A stretch of 64,000 nt of DNA from Prevotella sp. UBA3675 (GTDB taxonomy: Bacteria; Bacteroidota; Bacteroidia; Bacteroidales; Bacteroidaceae): NCBI GenBank assembly GCA_002372235.1, contig DFJI01000029.1:214-64213 (forward strand). The letters run 5' to 3'. The position numbers and the translations under genes were made by a program. The notes under the pieces were generated by a model. The model saw only the letters and a program-made list of their open reading frames with translations, was not told the origin of the DNA and ran no database searches. This document shows, in pieces, positions 51,044 to 59,891 of the stretch; within the stretch, counting starts at the first letter, position 1, and every line of letters begins with the position of its first letter.

Positions 51044-51997
51044 GATGCCCCAAGCCAGGGCGCTGGCTCCCATCACGTCGCGCTCACGGTCGTCGATGGT
51101 GGAGCGCTGCAGTTTGACATGACCTCTGATGTTGCGGAATACGTGGGCATTGAAAGCCTCTTCCAAAGGATTGAACAGCCAGTGCCCGGCATTGGCAATG
51201 CCACCTGTGAAGATGATGGCTTCGGGATTGATGAGCGTGGCATAGGCAGCCGTCGTGATGCCCAGTATCTCGCCTGTGATTTTGAATACCTCGATTGCCA
51301 TTTCGTCGCCCTGTTCGCAACAGTCAACGATGGTCTTCGGGCTCAACTCGCTGAGCGAGCGCATCAGCGAAGGCTTGTCGGATGCTGCCATCAGTTCGTT
51401 GGCTGTGGCGATGATGCCCTTCTCGGCACAGTAGGCTTCCATACAGCCTTTGCGTCCGCATCCGCATTCGCGTCCGTTGTGCTTGACGCAGGTGTGGCCT
51501 ATCTCACCAGCGAATCCGTTGACACCGAAATGTACCTCACCATTGGAGAAGATACAGCTGCCGATGCCGTGACCCAGTGTGATGACGATGAAGTTCTTCA
51601 TGCCATGCGCACTGCCGTATGTGTGTTCTCCCAGCGCCGTCACATGTGCGTCGTTGGCCAAGGCCACGGCAATGCCCATACGGTCGCGCAGCATGGCTGC
51701 CAAGGGTATGATGCCTCTCCACGGCAGGTTGGGCGCATTCTCAATGCAGCCAGTCAGGAAATTGGCACTTGGTGCGCTCACGCCAATGGAGCGAATCTTG
51801 TCGTAGCCGCCATTCTCCTCGGTGAGCATGACAATCTTCTCGGTCAGGGTCGTGACAAAGTCGTTCACGTTAGGATAGTCATTGGTAGGGAAGTGGTCGC
51901 GAGCCAGGATGTTGCCGCGAATATCAACGATGGCAAAAGTAGTGCGCTTCACGCTGATATCTACACCCACCACCCGGTTTTTTATATTCTGTTCCAT
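51020..51997 (-). CDS. ROK-family sugar kinase or regulator
   Basis: A 325-residue protein with the ROK fold. N-terminal VVGVDISVKRTTFAIVD is the ATP-binding loop, LANDAHVTALGE holds the catalytic Asp, ITLGHGIGSCIFSNG follows, and GEIGHTCVKHNGRECGCGRKGCMEAY carries the zinc-binding Cys cluster. No N-terminal helix-turn-helix is present, so a kinase is more likely than a repressor. It is 63 bases downstream of a paralogue and probably in the same transcript. Sugar unknown. Confidence 0.9.
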   Translation of the reverse strand: MEQNIKNRVVGVDISVKRTTFAIVDIRGNILARDHFPTNDYPNVNDFVTTLTEKIVMLTEENGGYDKIRSIGVSAPSANFLTGCIENAPNLPWRGIIPLAAMLRDRMGIAVALANDAHVTALGEHTYGSAHGMKNFIVITLGHGIGSCIFSNGEVHFGVNGFAGEIGHTCVKHNGRECGCGRKGCMEAYCAEKGIIATANELMAASDKPSLMRSLSELSPKTIVDCCEQGDEMAIEVFKITGEILGITTAAYATLINPEAIIFTGGIANAGHWLFNPLEEAFNAHVFRNIRGHVKLQRSTIDDRERDVMGASALAWGIKEYSLFK

Positions 51998-52060
51998 GAC
52001 TTGTTATGGTATTTCAGCTTATTATGTTATATAAAAATATGTGGAAGATGTGTTCTCTCT

Positions 52061-53041
52061 CTACTTGAACAGCGAGTATTCCTTGACACTCCAGGCCATA
52101 GCACTTGCACCCAGCACGTTGCGCTCGTCGTCGTTGAGCGAGGAGTACATGAACTTCACCTTGTTCTCTATGTTGTGGAATACGTGTTGTTCAAACGATT
52201 CGTTTGTTGGCTCCAACAGCCATTTCCCTGCTTTCGAGATGCCTCCGGCAAGGATGATGGCCTCGGGGTCGAACACCGATGCATAGTTGGCTAATCCGAG
52301 TCCCAAGACGAAGCCTGTACGGCGATAGACCTCAATAGCCAGTTCGTCGCCTTGGTCGCAACATTCGGTGATGAACTTCGGCGTGAGTTCTGTGCAGTCG
52401 CGCATCAGCGAAGGCTTGTCGCTCTCGTCCATCACCTCGTGGGCTGTCTTCACAATACCGCTTGCAGCGCAGTATGCCTCCAGACAGCCACGACCGCCGC
52501 AGGTACACTCGCGTCCTTTGGGATAGATGCTGCAATGACCAATCTCTCCAGCAAAGCCTATGTTGCCTAAGTGGACATGGCCGTTGGAGAACATGCAACT
52601 GCCAAATCCGTGTCCCAGTGAGATGAACACGAAGTCCTTGATGCCGTGGGCGCAACCGTAAGTGACCTCAGCCAGCGCTCTGGCGTGGGCCTCATTGGCT
52701 ACGGCGACAGCCAGCCCCAAGCGGTCGCGAATCATGGCTGATATCGGAATCTCGCCTTTCCAAGGCAGATTGCCAGAATTTACGATGTTGCCGGTATAAT
52801 AGTTGGCATTGGGGGCACTTACGCCCATCGAGCGTATCTCCTCATACTTGCCGTTCTTCTCAATCATTTTGAGAATACGGTCACAAAGTGAAGATATGAA
52901 TAAATTAATGTTGATATAGTCTGCCGTGGGGAAGCATTCCATGTCAATAATATTCCCCCTGACATCGACGATGGCATAAGAAGTGGCCTTAACTCCGATG
53001 TCTATTCCTACTACTTTAGTTTTAATAATACTATTAATCAT
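52061..53041 (-). CDS. ROK-family sugar kinase or regulator, paralogue
   Basis: A 326-residue paralogue of the gene downstream, with VVGIDIGVKATSYAIVD, VANEAHARALAE (Asp of LANDAH becomes Glu: ANEAH), ISLGHGFGSCMFSNG and GEIGHCSIYPKGRECTCGGRGCLEAYC. The change from Asp to Glu at the catalytic position suggests reduced or altered kinase activity, while the zinc cluster is kept. A promoter is found upstream, so this is the first gene of the pair. Confidence 0.9.
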   Translation of the reverse strand: MINSIIKTKVVGIDIGVKATSYAIVDVRGNIIDMECFPTADYININLFISSLCDRILKMIEKNGKYEEIRSMGVSAPNANYYTGNIVNSGNLPWKGEIPISAMIRDRLGLAVAVANEAHARALAEVTYGCAHGIKDFVFISLGHGFGSCMFSNGHVHLGNIGFAGEIGHCSIYPKGRECTCGGRGCLEAYCAASGIVKTAHEVMDESDKPSLMRDCTELTPKFITECCDQGDELAIEVYRRTGFVLGLGLANYASVFDPEAIILAGGISKAGKWLLEPTNESFEQHVFHNIENKVKFMYSSLNDDERNVLGASAMAWSVKEYSLFK

Positions 53042-53082
53042 ACTCTCTTTCGCTTTGGGCTATGTAGAATCTATAGGTGGGA

Positions 53083-53090
53083 CAAAAATA
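53083..53090 (-). promoter_or_regulatory. -7 promoter box of the ROK pair
   Basis: TATTTTTG on the minus strand, 41 bases before the ROK start at 53041. Confidence 0.5.
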
Positions 53091-53154
53091 GTAATTTAAT
53101 CTATATTGGCCAAAAGATTATTGAGATTTTTTGCGGATTTCAACTTTTATTTCG

Positions 53155-53162
53155 TAAATTTG
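53155..53162 (+). promoter_or_regulatory. -7 promoter box of the repeat lipoprotein
   Basis: TAAATTTG, preceded by TTTCG as in the shared promoters at 16890 and 30396. It lies 27 bases before the ATG at 53190 and rules out the ATG at 53106 as a start. Confidence 0.6.
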
Positions 53163-53189
53163 CCCCGTTTTTTAAAACATATTATTATT

Positions 53190-53843
53190 ATGAGAAAGCT
53201 TTTTTTAATGACGATGGCTGTATGTGCCATGACGTTTGCATCGTGTGGTAACAAAGCCGCACAGAGTGAAAATGCTGAAGCAACCGAAGTTGCAGATAGC
53301 CTGAATGATGCCACAACCGAACTGGCTGCACAGTTGGCTGCAGGCGACGTGAACAAATTTCAGGAGGCGCTGACCGCTGCACAGGCTAAGGTGGCTGAAC
53401 TGTTGGAGAACAATCCTGAGCAGGCTCAGGCTTATTTGGAGAAGGTTCAGAACTACTTGAAGGAAAACGCTGAGCAGGTGAAGAGCCTCGTAGGCGACAA
53501 CGAGATTGTTTCGGCAACCGTGAACACACTGGTGGAGACTCCTGCCCAGAGCATCATTAACAATCTGAAGAGCGTGGTAGGCACTACCGAGGATGCTGCC
53601 AATGCTGCTGTCCAGAATGCTAACGATCAGGTGGATGCCGCCAAGCAGGCCGCTCAGGACCAGGTGGATGCCGCCAAGCAGGCTGCTCAGGACAAGGTAG
53701 ATGCTGCCAAGCAGGCCGCTCAGGACAAGGTGGATGCTGCCAAGCAGGCTGCTGCCGACAAGGTGAATGAGGGTGCCAACAAGGTGAACGAGAAAGTGAA
53801 TGAAGGTGCCAACAAACTGCTGAAAGGTGCTGGACTGAAATAA
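53190..53843 (+). CDS. lipoprotein with amphipathic 11-residue repeats
   Basis: A 217-residue protein. The signal peptide ends in FASC (Cys19), so it should be a lipoprotein. The mature part is nearly all helix, with QEALTAAQAKVAELLENNPEQAQAYLEKVQNYL and then an 11-residue repeat of the form D-K-V-D-A-A-K-Q-A-A-Q, repeated four times (about 146-189), and a final run with VNEGANKVNEKVNEGANKLLKG. This looks like an amphipathic helix of the apolipoprotein or LEA type. The role may be membrane or stress protection; function is unknown. Confidence 0.85.
   Translation: MRKLFLMTMAVCAMTFASCGNKAAQSENAEATEVADSLNDATTELAAQLAAGDVNKFQEALTAAQAKVAELLENNPEQAQAYLEKVQNYLKENAEQVKSLVGDNEIVSATVNTLVETPAQSIINNLKSVVGTTEDAANAAVQNANDQVDAAKQAAQDQVDAAKQAAQDKVDAAKQAAQDKVDAAKQAAADKVNEGANKVNEKVNEGANKLLKGAGLK
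53625..53756. repeat. four 33-bp repeats in the lipoprotein gene
   Basis: Four contiguous in-frame 33-base units beginning GA(T/C)(C/A)AGGT, each encoding D(Q/K)VDAAKQAA(Q/A). Recent duplication is suggested by the high similarity at the DNA level. Confidence 0.9.
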
Positions 53844-53855
53844 GCTTTACTGAAT

Positions 53856-53894
53856 AAAACGGGGCTTTCGTTGAACGAATTTGCCCCGTTTTTT
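53856..53894 (+). terminator. rho-independent terminator of the repeat lipoprotein
   Basis: AAAACGGGGC (from 53856) pairs with GCCCCGTTTT (from 53883), and a run of six T ends it. The loop is 17 bases. Confidence 0.8.
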
Positions 53895-53903
53895 CATTTT
53901 CCA

Positions 53904-53911
53904 TACCTTTG
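53904..53911 (+). promoter_or_regulatory. -7 promoter box of the beta-helix/two-component operon
   Basis: TACCTTTG, 26 bases upstream of the start at 53937. It directly follows the preceding terminator. Confidence 0.55.
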
Positions 53912-53936
53912 CTCTCGATGATTCACTAAAAAATGA

Positions 53937-55694
53937 ATGATGATGAAAAAGGTATTATGCTACACGATGCTACTTGCATCTTTTTCCCTTTTACAAGGTT
54001 GTTCGTCTGAAGAAGACAGCGTGGCTTCAATCACTGAGGCACAACAGACTACCGCAACGGCAACTGCTGTGAGCTTCGACAGCGATGTCGATGCGTTCGA
54101 TGTGTCGCTTGACACGTCGGCCTTCACTGAGCAGGAAACGATTCCTGCCGACGACGAGGACTACGTGGAGAACACTACGTTCACCAAGACCGTGAACATA
54201 GTCTTTACTGAAAGTGGAGCGACGTGGGACGGTGATGTGAACGATACCGACCTTACCGTTACGGCAACGGGGGCTCACGTGGTGGTGAATTCTACTGTAA
54301 GCGACACTGTGGCCTACACGGTGAGCGGCTCCACCAGCAACGGATCGCTGACGGTCTATAGCGATCGCAAGTTCCAGCTTTGTCTGGCCGGTGCTCAAAT
54401 CACCAACCCCTCAGGGGCGCCCATCAACATTCAAGGCAAGAAGCGTGTGTTCGTTGTGCTGGCCGACGGCACAGAGAACACACTCACTGATGGCACCGAC
54501 TACTCTACGGCGAAAGCTTGCCTGTTCAGCAAAGGTCAGCTCATCTTCAGCGGCAGTGGCCGGCTGAATGTGTATGGCAACAACAAGGCAGGCATCCGAA
54601 GCAGCGACTACGTGGTGATCAGACCTCACACCAATATCTATGTGGAGACCACGGCTGGCAACGGCATCAAGGGCGACGAGGCGCTCAACATCTATGGCGG
54701 TGTGGTCAATGTGCAGGTGTCTGCCAACGGGGCAAAGGGCCTTTCGAGTGACGGACATGTGCTTATCAGCGGTGGCCGTACCACAGCCATTGTGACAGGC
54801 TCGTCAGTATATGACAGTGATGAGGCCGACATTGCAGGCTCGTCATGCGTGAAAGCCGACTCCACCTTCACCATTACCGGGGGAGCCCTCTACCTCAAGA
54901 ACACAGGAAAAGGCGGCAAGGGCATCAGCGTGGATCAGCAGGCTCGCTTCTATGGCGGCACAACGGCTGTCATCACAACTGGCTCTACCTATAAGTACAG
55001 CAGCTCGCTCGACTCCAAGTCGAAGGGCGTGAAGGCCGACGGCGATATAGTGGTGAGCGGTGGCGTGCTGAAGGTGCGCACTACTGGCGGCGACGGCTCT
55101 GAGGGCATTGAGAGCAAAAGCGTGATGACCGTCACGGGTGGCAGTGTGCAGGCTTATGCCTCCGACGATGCCATCAACACAGCCAGCCACCTCTACATTC
55201 AGGGCGGTACGGTGTATGCCTACAGCACGGGCAACGACGGCATAGACACCAATGGCAATCTGTACCTGCAAGGCGGCAACACCGTTGCCTACGGATCGCG
55301 TTCGCCCGAATGCGGCATCGATACCAATGAAGAAGGCGGCTACACTGCCTATTTCACGGGAGGCAACCTCTTTGCCATTGGCGGGGGAAACTCCACGCCC
55401 GGCAACAGCAACTCCACTCAAGGCTATGTGACGGCTTCGGGCAGCGTGTCGAAAGGTAGCGTAGCGGCACTCTTCACCGAGAGCGAGACCCTGCTGGTCA
55501 GCTTCACTCTGCCTGCCAGCTACAGCAGTGGCAGCATGCTCTTCACGGCTGGCGGCATGTCGGCTGGAAACAAGTACATCCTGACCATAGGCGAGTCGGC
55601 AACAACCGTCAGCGCACAGCAGTATGGCTCGTCGGGCATGGGCGGCGGCATGGGTGGCGGCATGGGTGGCGGCAATATGCCAGGACGCAGATGA
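53937..55694 (+). CDS. Cthe_2159-type carbohydrate-binding beta-helix lipoprotein
   Basis: A 585-residue lipoprotein with lipobox LLQGC followed by SSEEDS, an acidic export-type stretch. From about residue 75 it is a right-handed beta-helix with repeated short motifs such as GKKRVFVVLADGTENTLTDG, SKGQLIFSGSGRLNVYGNNKAGIRSSDYVVI, NGIKGDEALNIYGGVVNV and GSEGIESKSVMTVTGGSVQAYASDDAINT. This matches the Cthe_2159 family, of which one member binds pectin and cellulose. The C-terminal tail is Gly/Met-rich (GSSGMGGGMGGG). The start could be 53940 or 53943 since three ATG codons are near. It begins an operon with a paralogue and a two-component system. Confidence 0.88.
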   Translation: MMMKKVLCYTMLLASFSLLQGCSSEEDSVASITEAQQTTATATAVSFDSDVDAFDVSLDTSAFTEQETIPADDEDYVENTTFTKTVNIVFTESGATWDGDVNDTDLTVTATGAHVVVNSTVSDTVAYTVSGSTSNGSLTVYSDRKFQLCLAGAQITNPSGAPINIQGKKRVFVVLADGTENTLTDGTDYSTAKACLFSKGQLIFSGSGRLNVYGNNKAGIRSSDYVVIRPHTNIYVETTAGNGIKGDEALNIYGGVVNVQVSANGAKGLSSDGHVLISGGRTTAIVTGSSVYDSDEADIAGSSCVKADSTFTITGGALYLKNTGKGGKGISVDQQARFYGGTTAVITTGSTYKYSSSLDSKSKGVKADGDIVVSGGVLKVRTTGGDGSEGIESKSVMTVTGGSVQAYASDDAINTASHLYIQGGTVYAYSTGNDGIDTNGNLYLQGGNTVAYGSRSPECGIDTNEEGGYTAYFTGGNLFAIGGGNSTPGNSNSTQGYVTASGSVSKGSVAALFTESETLLVSFTLPASYSSGSMLFTAGGMSAGNKYILTIGESATTVSAQQYGSSGMGGGMGGGMGGGNMPGRR

Positions 55695-55721
55695 TAATCA
55701 AAAAACAAACAATATATACGA

Positions 55722-55760
55722 GGGGCGGCTTTGGCCGACAAGAGAGCCTCTGGCCGCCCC
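55722..55760 (+). promoter_or_regulatory. hairpin between the two beta-helix genes
   Basis: GGGGCGGC (55722-55729) pairs with GCCGCCCC (55753-55760). A short T-rich run (CCTTTTTTCG) follows about 6 bases later, so weak termination between the two genes is possible. Confidence 0.6.
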
Positions 55761-55813
55761 ACTTACCTTTTTTCGAAATCATTATTTTCCAATCATTAAA
55801 AAAACTAACTGAC

Positions 55814-56818
55814 ATGAAAAAACTTTTACTTATCCCCGCAGCCATCCTGGCAAGTATAAGCTCAGCTTGGGCTGTTGCCGATAACACCGTGGAGGTTGTC
55901 TTCAACGGTACGTCGGCCACTGTCACCGTGGCCAGCAACATCAGTAGCTATGTTACCGTTCAAAGCGGCACCTCATCGCACGTGAAAATTGTGCAGGCTG
56001 AGTCGTTTGCCGGCGTTGATGCCACTGTCGATAACACCGATGGCGAAATTATTTACAGCCTTTCTGGCAATTCCTCTGACGGCGAGTTCTATATGGAGGG
56101 CTCGTTCAAGGCCACGGTAGAGCTCAACGGCTTGACCCTTACCAATCCATCGGGGCCTGCCATAGCCATTATGAACGGCAAGCGCATTGAACTGAGTGCC
56201 AAGAAGGGAACCGTCAATACCCTGACCGATGGGGCCAACGACACGTATAACGGCTGTTTCCATTGCAAGGGTCACACCAAGCTCAAGGGCAAAGGTTCCC
56301 TCACCGTGGTGGGCAACTCGCGCCATGCTATCTACAGCAAGGAGTATATTGAAGTGAAAAACCTTACGCTCAACGTCACCTCGGCTGTGAAAGATGGTAT
56401 TCACTGCCAGGAGTACTTCCTCATGGAGAGCGGTACCGTGAACATAAGCGGTGCTGGCGACGACGGCATTCAGGTGGAACTCGACGGAATCACATCGACA
56501 GGTCAGACCACCGATCATGAAGACGAGGACACTGGCAACTTCTACATGACTGCCGGTACGCTGACCATCAGCAATTGCCAGGGCAAGGCCATCAAGGCCG
56601 ACGGCAGCATCACCTATAGTGGCGGAACGCAGAACTTCGACACCTCCAACACTGAGACTTATACCTCAGTTGAGGCATTGAAGGCGCAGACAGCCGATGC
56701 CGTAGCAGGTGAAGTGTTCGACCTGAACGGTCGTTGCATGCCTTCTGGTGCCCGTTTGGGCAAAGGATTCTATCTGGTTCGCAAGAACGGAACTGTTGTG
56801 AAGACCTTGATAAGATAA
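55814..56818 (+). CDS. Cthe_2159-type beta-helix protein with T9SS-like tail
   Basis: A 334-residue secreted protein with signal peptide MKKLLLIPAAILASISSAWA. The start at 55814 is chosen since the earlier frame from 55691 has no signal. It shares the beta-helix of the previous gene (FKATVELNGLTLTNPSGPAIAIMNGKRIELSAKKGTVNTLTDG). The C-terminus, AGEVFDLNGRCMPSGARLGKGFYLVRKNGTVVKTLIR, has the pattern of a type A T9SS sorting domain, shortened. This suggests export through the type IX system. It precedes lytS by 14 bases. Confidence 0.85.
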   Translation: MKKLLLIPAAILASISSAWAVADNTVEVVFNGTSATVTVASNISSYVTVQSGTSSHVKIVQAESFAGVDATVDNTDGEIIYSLSGNSSDGEFYMEGSFKATVELNGLTLTNPSGPAIAIMNGKRIELSAKKGTVNTLTDGANDTYNGCFHCKGHTKLKGKGSLTVVGNSRHAIYSKEYIEVKNLTLNVTSAVKDGIHCQEYFLMESGTVNISGAGDDGIQVELDGITSTGQTTDHEDEDTGNFYMTAGTLTISNCQGKAIKADGSITYSGGTQNFDTSNTETYTSVEALKAQTADAVAGEVFDLNGRCMPSGARLGKGFYLVRKNGTVVKTLIR

Positions 56819-56832
56819 AGATTGGATAGAGG

Positions 56833-58011
56833 ATGAAAATGCTGGGTCACAGCAATCAAAAGCAAGAGAGTCTGGTCTATGTGGTGCTATGGACAGCCCT
56901 GTTCATAGCACCAGTGGCCAGCATTCAGTTTCATCATACCGAGTCTGAAGTCTATCCTTGGCATGAGTTGCTCGATGCATGGTTACAGATGGCCGTCATG
57001 TTCGCCTGTTTTCTGTTTCACAACTACGTGCTGGCTCCGTGGCTAGTCTATGGTCAGCGCCGGTTGCTCTATTTCACTTCGGTGATGGCGCTCACATGCT
57101 GTTTCGTCATTTTGCAGTGTACCCACCAGCCAGAACAGAAAGGCGGTCCTCCTCCTCTCCCTGTAGAGCGGTCGCACGAGCACCGTCCGCCCCTGCCCGA
57201 CGATGGCGATGCATTCGAGCCTCACGCAGACCGTCCGCCCTTCGTCGGCCATGAGGGTCCCGACATTCATCCGCCCGTCATCTTCGGCCAGCACGATGTC
57301 CTGTCAGCAATCATGCTCATTCTCATGCTGGGCATGAACATTGGCGTGAAGCTCTATTTCAAGCAACGCGACGACCAGCAGCGACTGGAGCGCATGGAGA
57401 AGGAGAGTCTGCACCAGCAGTTAGAGTACCTGCGCTATCAGATCAACCCCCACTTCTTGATGAACACGCTCAACAACATCCACGCGCTGGTTGACATTGA
57501 CGGTGAGCGGGCCAAGGATACGATCGTCGAGCTGTCACGCATCATGCGCTATGCGCTCTACGAAGGCTCACGCCAGTATGTGCCGCTTAGCCGCGATGTC
57601 GAGTTCGTCGAGGGCTACATCCGCCTGATGCGCCTTCGCTACACCGACAAGGTGAGCATCTCGGTCAGCATTCCTCCCGTGTTGCCCGACCGTCAGGTTC
57701 CCCCCATGCTGTTCGTCACTTTCGTAGAGAATGCCTTCAAGCATGGGGTCAGCTACCAGCAGGAATCCTTCATCAGCATCAGCTTCGCTGTGACCGATGA
57801 CCGACTACGGTTTGTGTGCAGCAACAGCAAGCCGCTCCAGCCCAACAAGCATGCCGGCGAGGAGGGCGGCGTGGGACTGCAGAACGTGCAGCGCCGACTG
57901 CAGCTTATTTATGGCGACCGCTATTCGCTCAAGGTGACCGATACAGCCGATGCCTACACCACCGAACTGGAACTGCCTCTATGGAAAGTTCAAGACCAGT
58001 CTGCAAAATAA
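56833..58011 (+). CDS. LytS-type sensor histidine kinase with a His/Pro-rich loop
   Basis: A 392-residue membrane kinase of the His_kinase (PF06580) type. Four hydrophobic segments are found near 16-32, 50-68, 79-95 and 156-173. Between the third and fourth, about residues 98-155 form a loop rich in His, Pro and Asp (ERSHEHRPPLPDDG, EPHADRPPFVGHEGPDIHPP). The cytoplasmic part has YQINPHFLMNTLNNIHALVD with the phosphorylated His, and the ATP-binding region VENAFKHGVS and GGVGLQNVQRRL. It pairs with the next gene. Confidence 0.93.
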   Translation: MKMLGHSNQKQESLVYVVLWTALFIAPVASIQFHHTESEVYPWHELLDAWLQMAVMFACFLFHNYVLAPWLVYGQRRLLYFTSVMALTCCFVILQCTHQPEQKGGPPPLPVERSHEHRPPLPDDGDAFEPHADRPPFVGHEGPDIHPPVIFGQHDVLSAIMLILMLGMNIGVKLYFKQRDDQQRLERMEKESLHQQLEYLRYQINPHFLMNTLNNIHALVDIDGERAKDTIVELSRIMRYALYEGSRQYVPLSRDVEFVEGYIRLMRLRYTDKVSISVSIPPVLPDRQVPPMLFVTFVENAFKHGVSYQQESFISISFAVTDDRLRFVCSNSKPLQPNKHAGEEGGVGLQNVQRRLQLIYGDRYSLKVTDTADAYTTELELPLWKVQDQSAK

Positions 58012-58078
58012 TGAACCCGAAATTCCGTTATGAAGAATATATTAATGGAATTTCGAGTTCTTTTTGTGCCTTATTTTT

Positions 58079-58858
58079 ATGATTAGAGTTCTTGCTATTG
58101 ACGATGAGCCACTGGCCTTGCAGCAGGTAGTAGCCTACATTCGTAAGATACCTTTTTTTGAGTTGGTGGCTCAGTGCCAAAGTGCTATAGAGGCGCGTGA
58201 GGTGATGGATCGCGAACCCGTGGATGCCATCTTCTGCGACATCAACATGCCCGACCTCTCGGGCATGGATTTCGTACGTCAGCTGCCTGTGCGCCCCATC
58301 ATTGTGTTCACCACCGCCTATTCCGAGTATGCCATCGAGGGCTATAAGGTCGATGCCGTTGACTATCTGCTGAAGCCCTTCGGCTTTGCCGACTTCCAGC
58401 GTGCAGCCCTGAAGGTGCAGAAGGTGGCGGCAGCCTTAGCCAACGAGACCGCAGCCGTCGCGGCACCGGCTCCTGCACCTGCTCCGAAAAGTGGGCAGAC
58501 TGATGACACCATCTTCGTGAAGACCGACTACAAGACTGTTCGCATCTCGCTCTCCGACATACGCTATATCGAGGGCATGAGCGAATATCTGAAGCTCTAT
58601 CTCGACAGTCAGCCAAAGCCTGTCATTACCCTTCTCTCCATGAAGAAGATGGAGGAGTTCCTGCCACAGAGCTTCATGCGCATACACCGTTCCTATATCG
58701 TCAACCTCGACAAGGTGCAGGAGGTGAACAAGAACCGCGTCATTCTCGGTCCTGCAGCCTCGCAGCCCGTTGGCTCCGATGACGTCTATCTGCCCATTGG
58801 CGACAACTACAAGGAGCAGTTCAACGACTATCTCTCTACCCGTTATCTGGGTAAGTAA
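58079..58858 (+). CDS. LytTR-family response regulator
   Basis: A 259-residue regulator. The receiver (1-120) has Asp54 (AIFCDINMPDLSG), and the LytTR DNA-binding domain (about 150-255) has DYKTVRISLSDIRYIEGMSEYLKLYLD and MRIHRSYIVNLDKVQEV. An Ala/Pro-rich linker separates them. The start at 58079 (MIRVLAIDDE) follows the kinase gene by about 67 bases. It is 19 bases upstream of menC, so menC may be co-transcribed. Confidence 0.94.
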   Translation: MIRVLAIDDEPLALQQVVAYIRKIPFFELVAQCQSAIEAREVMDREPVDAIFCDINMPDLSGMDFVRQLPVRPIIVFTTAYSEYAIEGYKVDAVDYLLKPFGFADFQRAALKVQKVAAALANETAAVAAPAPAPAPKSGQTDDTIFVKTDYKTVRISLSDIRYIEGMSEYLKLYLDSQPKPVITLLSMKKMEEFLPQSFMRIHRSYIVNLDKVQEVNKNRVILGPAASQPVGSDDVYLPIGDNYKEQFNDYLSTRYLGK

Positions 58859-58877
58859 TCTTAAAATACACAATCTT

Positions 58878-59891
58878 ATGAAAATCACTATTCAGGAGCG
58901 CGTGCTCCATTTTCGCCAGCCTGCTGGCACTTCTCGCGGCATCTATACTGAGCGCAAGTCATGGTTCGTAGAGATGATTGACGGTGAGCGGCGGGGCTTG
59001 GGCGAGTGTGCACCGTTGCCCGACCTGAGCTGCGATGCCCGTCCCGACTATTCCGAGGTGTTGCGTCGCTTCTGCGACCAGGTGGAGGCTACGGGCCAGA
59101 TAGACTATGAGGCCATGCGCGACTATCCCTCCATGCTCTTTGGCTTGGAGACCGCCATGCTGAGTCTCCGCTCTCCACAGTTGTTCGACACGCCCTTCGC
59201 TCGCGGTGAGCAGGGCATCCCCATCAACGGACTGGTGTGGATGGGCAGCTACGAGGAGATGCTGGGCCGTATGGAGGATAAGCTCTCGCAGGGCTTCCGT
59301 TGTGTGAAACTGAAGGTGGGGGCTATCGACTTCGACCGTGAGCTCGATCTGGTGCGCCGCATTCGCAAGCGCTTCTCTCGTCGTGAGGTGGAGCTGAGGC
59401 TCGATGCCAATGGCGGCTTCAGTCCCGATGAGGCTCTCTATCGGTTGGAGCTGCTGTCGCAGTATGCCATCCACTCCATCGAACAGCCCATCAAGGCGCG
59501 TCAGTGGGCGCTCATGGCCGAACTGTGTCGTGAAGCACCACTGCCCATCGCTCTCGACGAAGAGCTCATCGGCATCAACACGCCCGATGCAAAGCGCCAG
59601 ATGTTGCGCATCGTCAAGCCTGCCTACATCGTGCTGAAGCCGTCGCTGCATGGCGGCATGGCCGGATGCAGGGAGTGGATAGACATAGCAAACGATGAGG
59701 GCATCGGCTCGTGGATTACCTCTGCCTTGGAGAGCAACGTGGGACTGAATGCCATCGCCAGGTTCTGCAGCGAGGTCTATGGCGACCACATCAGCATGCC
59801 ACAAGGACTCGGCACCGGACAACTCTTCACCGATAACATCGACATGCCGCTCGAGATACGGGGCGACCACCTGTGGGTGAAGACAGAGTAA
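58878..59891 (+). CDS. menC: o-succinylbenzoate synthase
   Basis: Enolase-superfamily dehydratase in menaquinone synthesis. The chosen start (MKITIQERVLHFRQPAG) gives 337 residues; a longer frame from 58770 overlaps the LytTR gene. Motifs are CVKLKVGAIDF (catalytic Lys), VELRLDANGGFSPDEA (metal Asp), HSIEQPIK (Glu), IALDEELIG (Asp-Glu) and IVLKPSLHGG (second Lys). All are in the right order. Confidence 0.93.
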   Translation: MKITIQERVLHFRQPAGTSRGIYTERKSWFVEMIDGERRGLGECAPLPDLSCDARPDYSEVLRRFCDQVEATGQIDYEAMRDYPSMLFGLETAMLSLRSPQLFDTPFARGEQGIPINGLVWMGSYEEMLGRMEDKLSQGFRCVKLKVGAIDFDRELDLVRRIRKRFSRREVELRLDANGGFSPDEALYRLELLSQYAIHSIEQPIKARQWALMAELCREAPLPIALDEELIGINTPDAKRQMLRIVKPAYIVLKPSLHGGMAGCREWIDIANDEGIGSWITSALESNVGLNAIARFCSEVYGDHISMPQGLGTGQLFTDNIDMPLEIRGDHLWVKTE

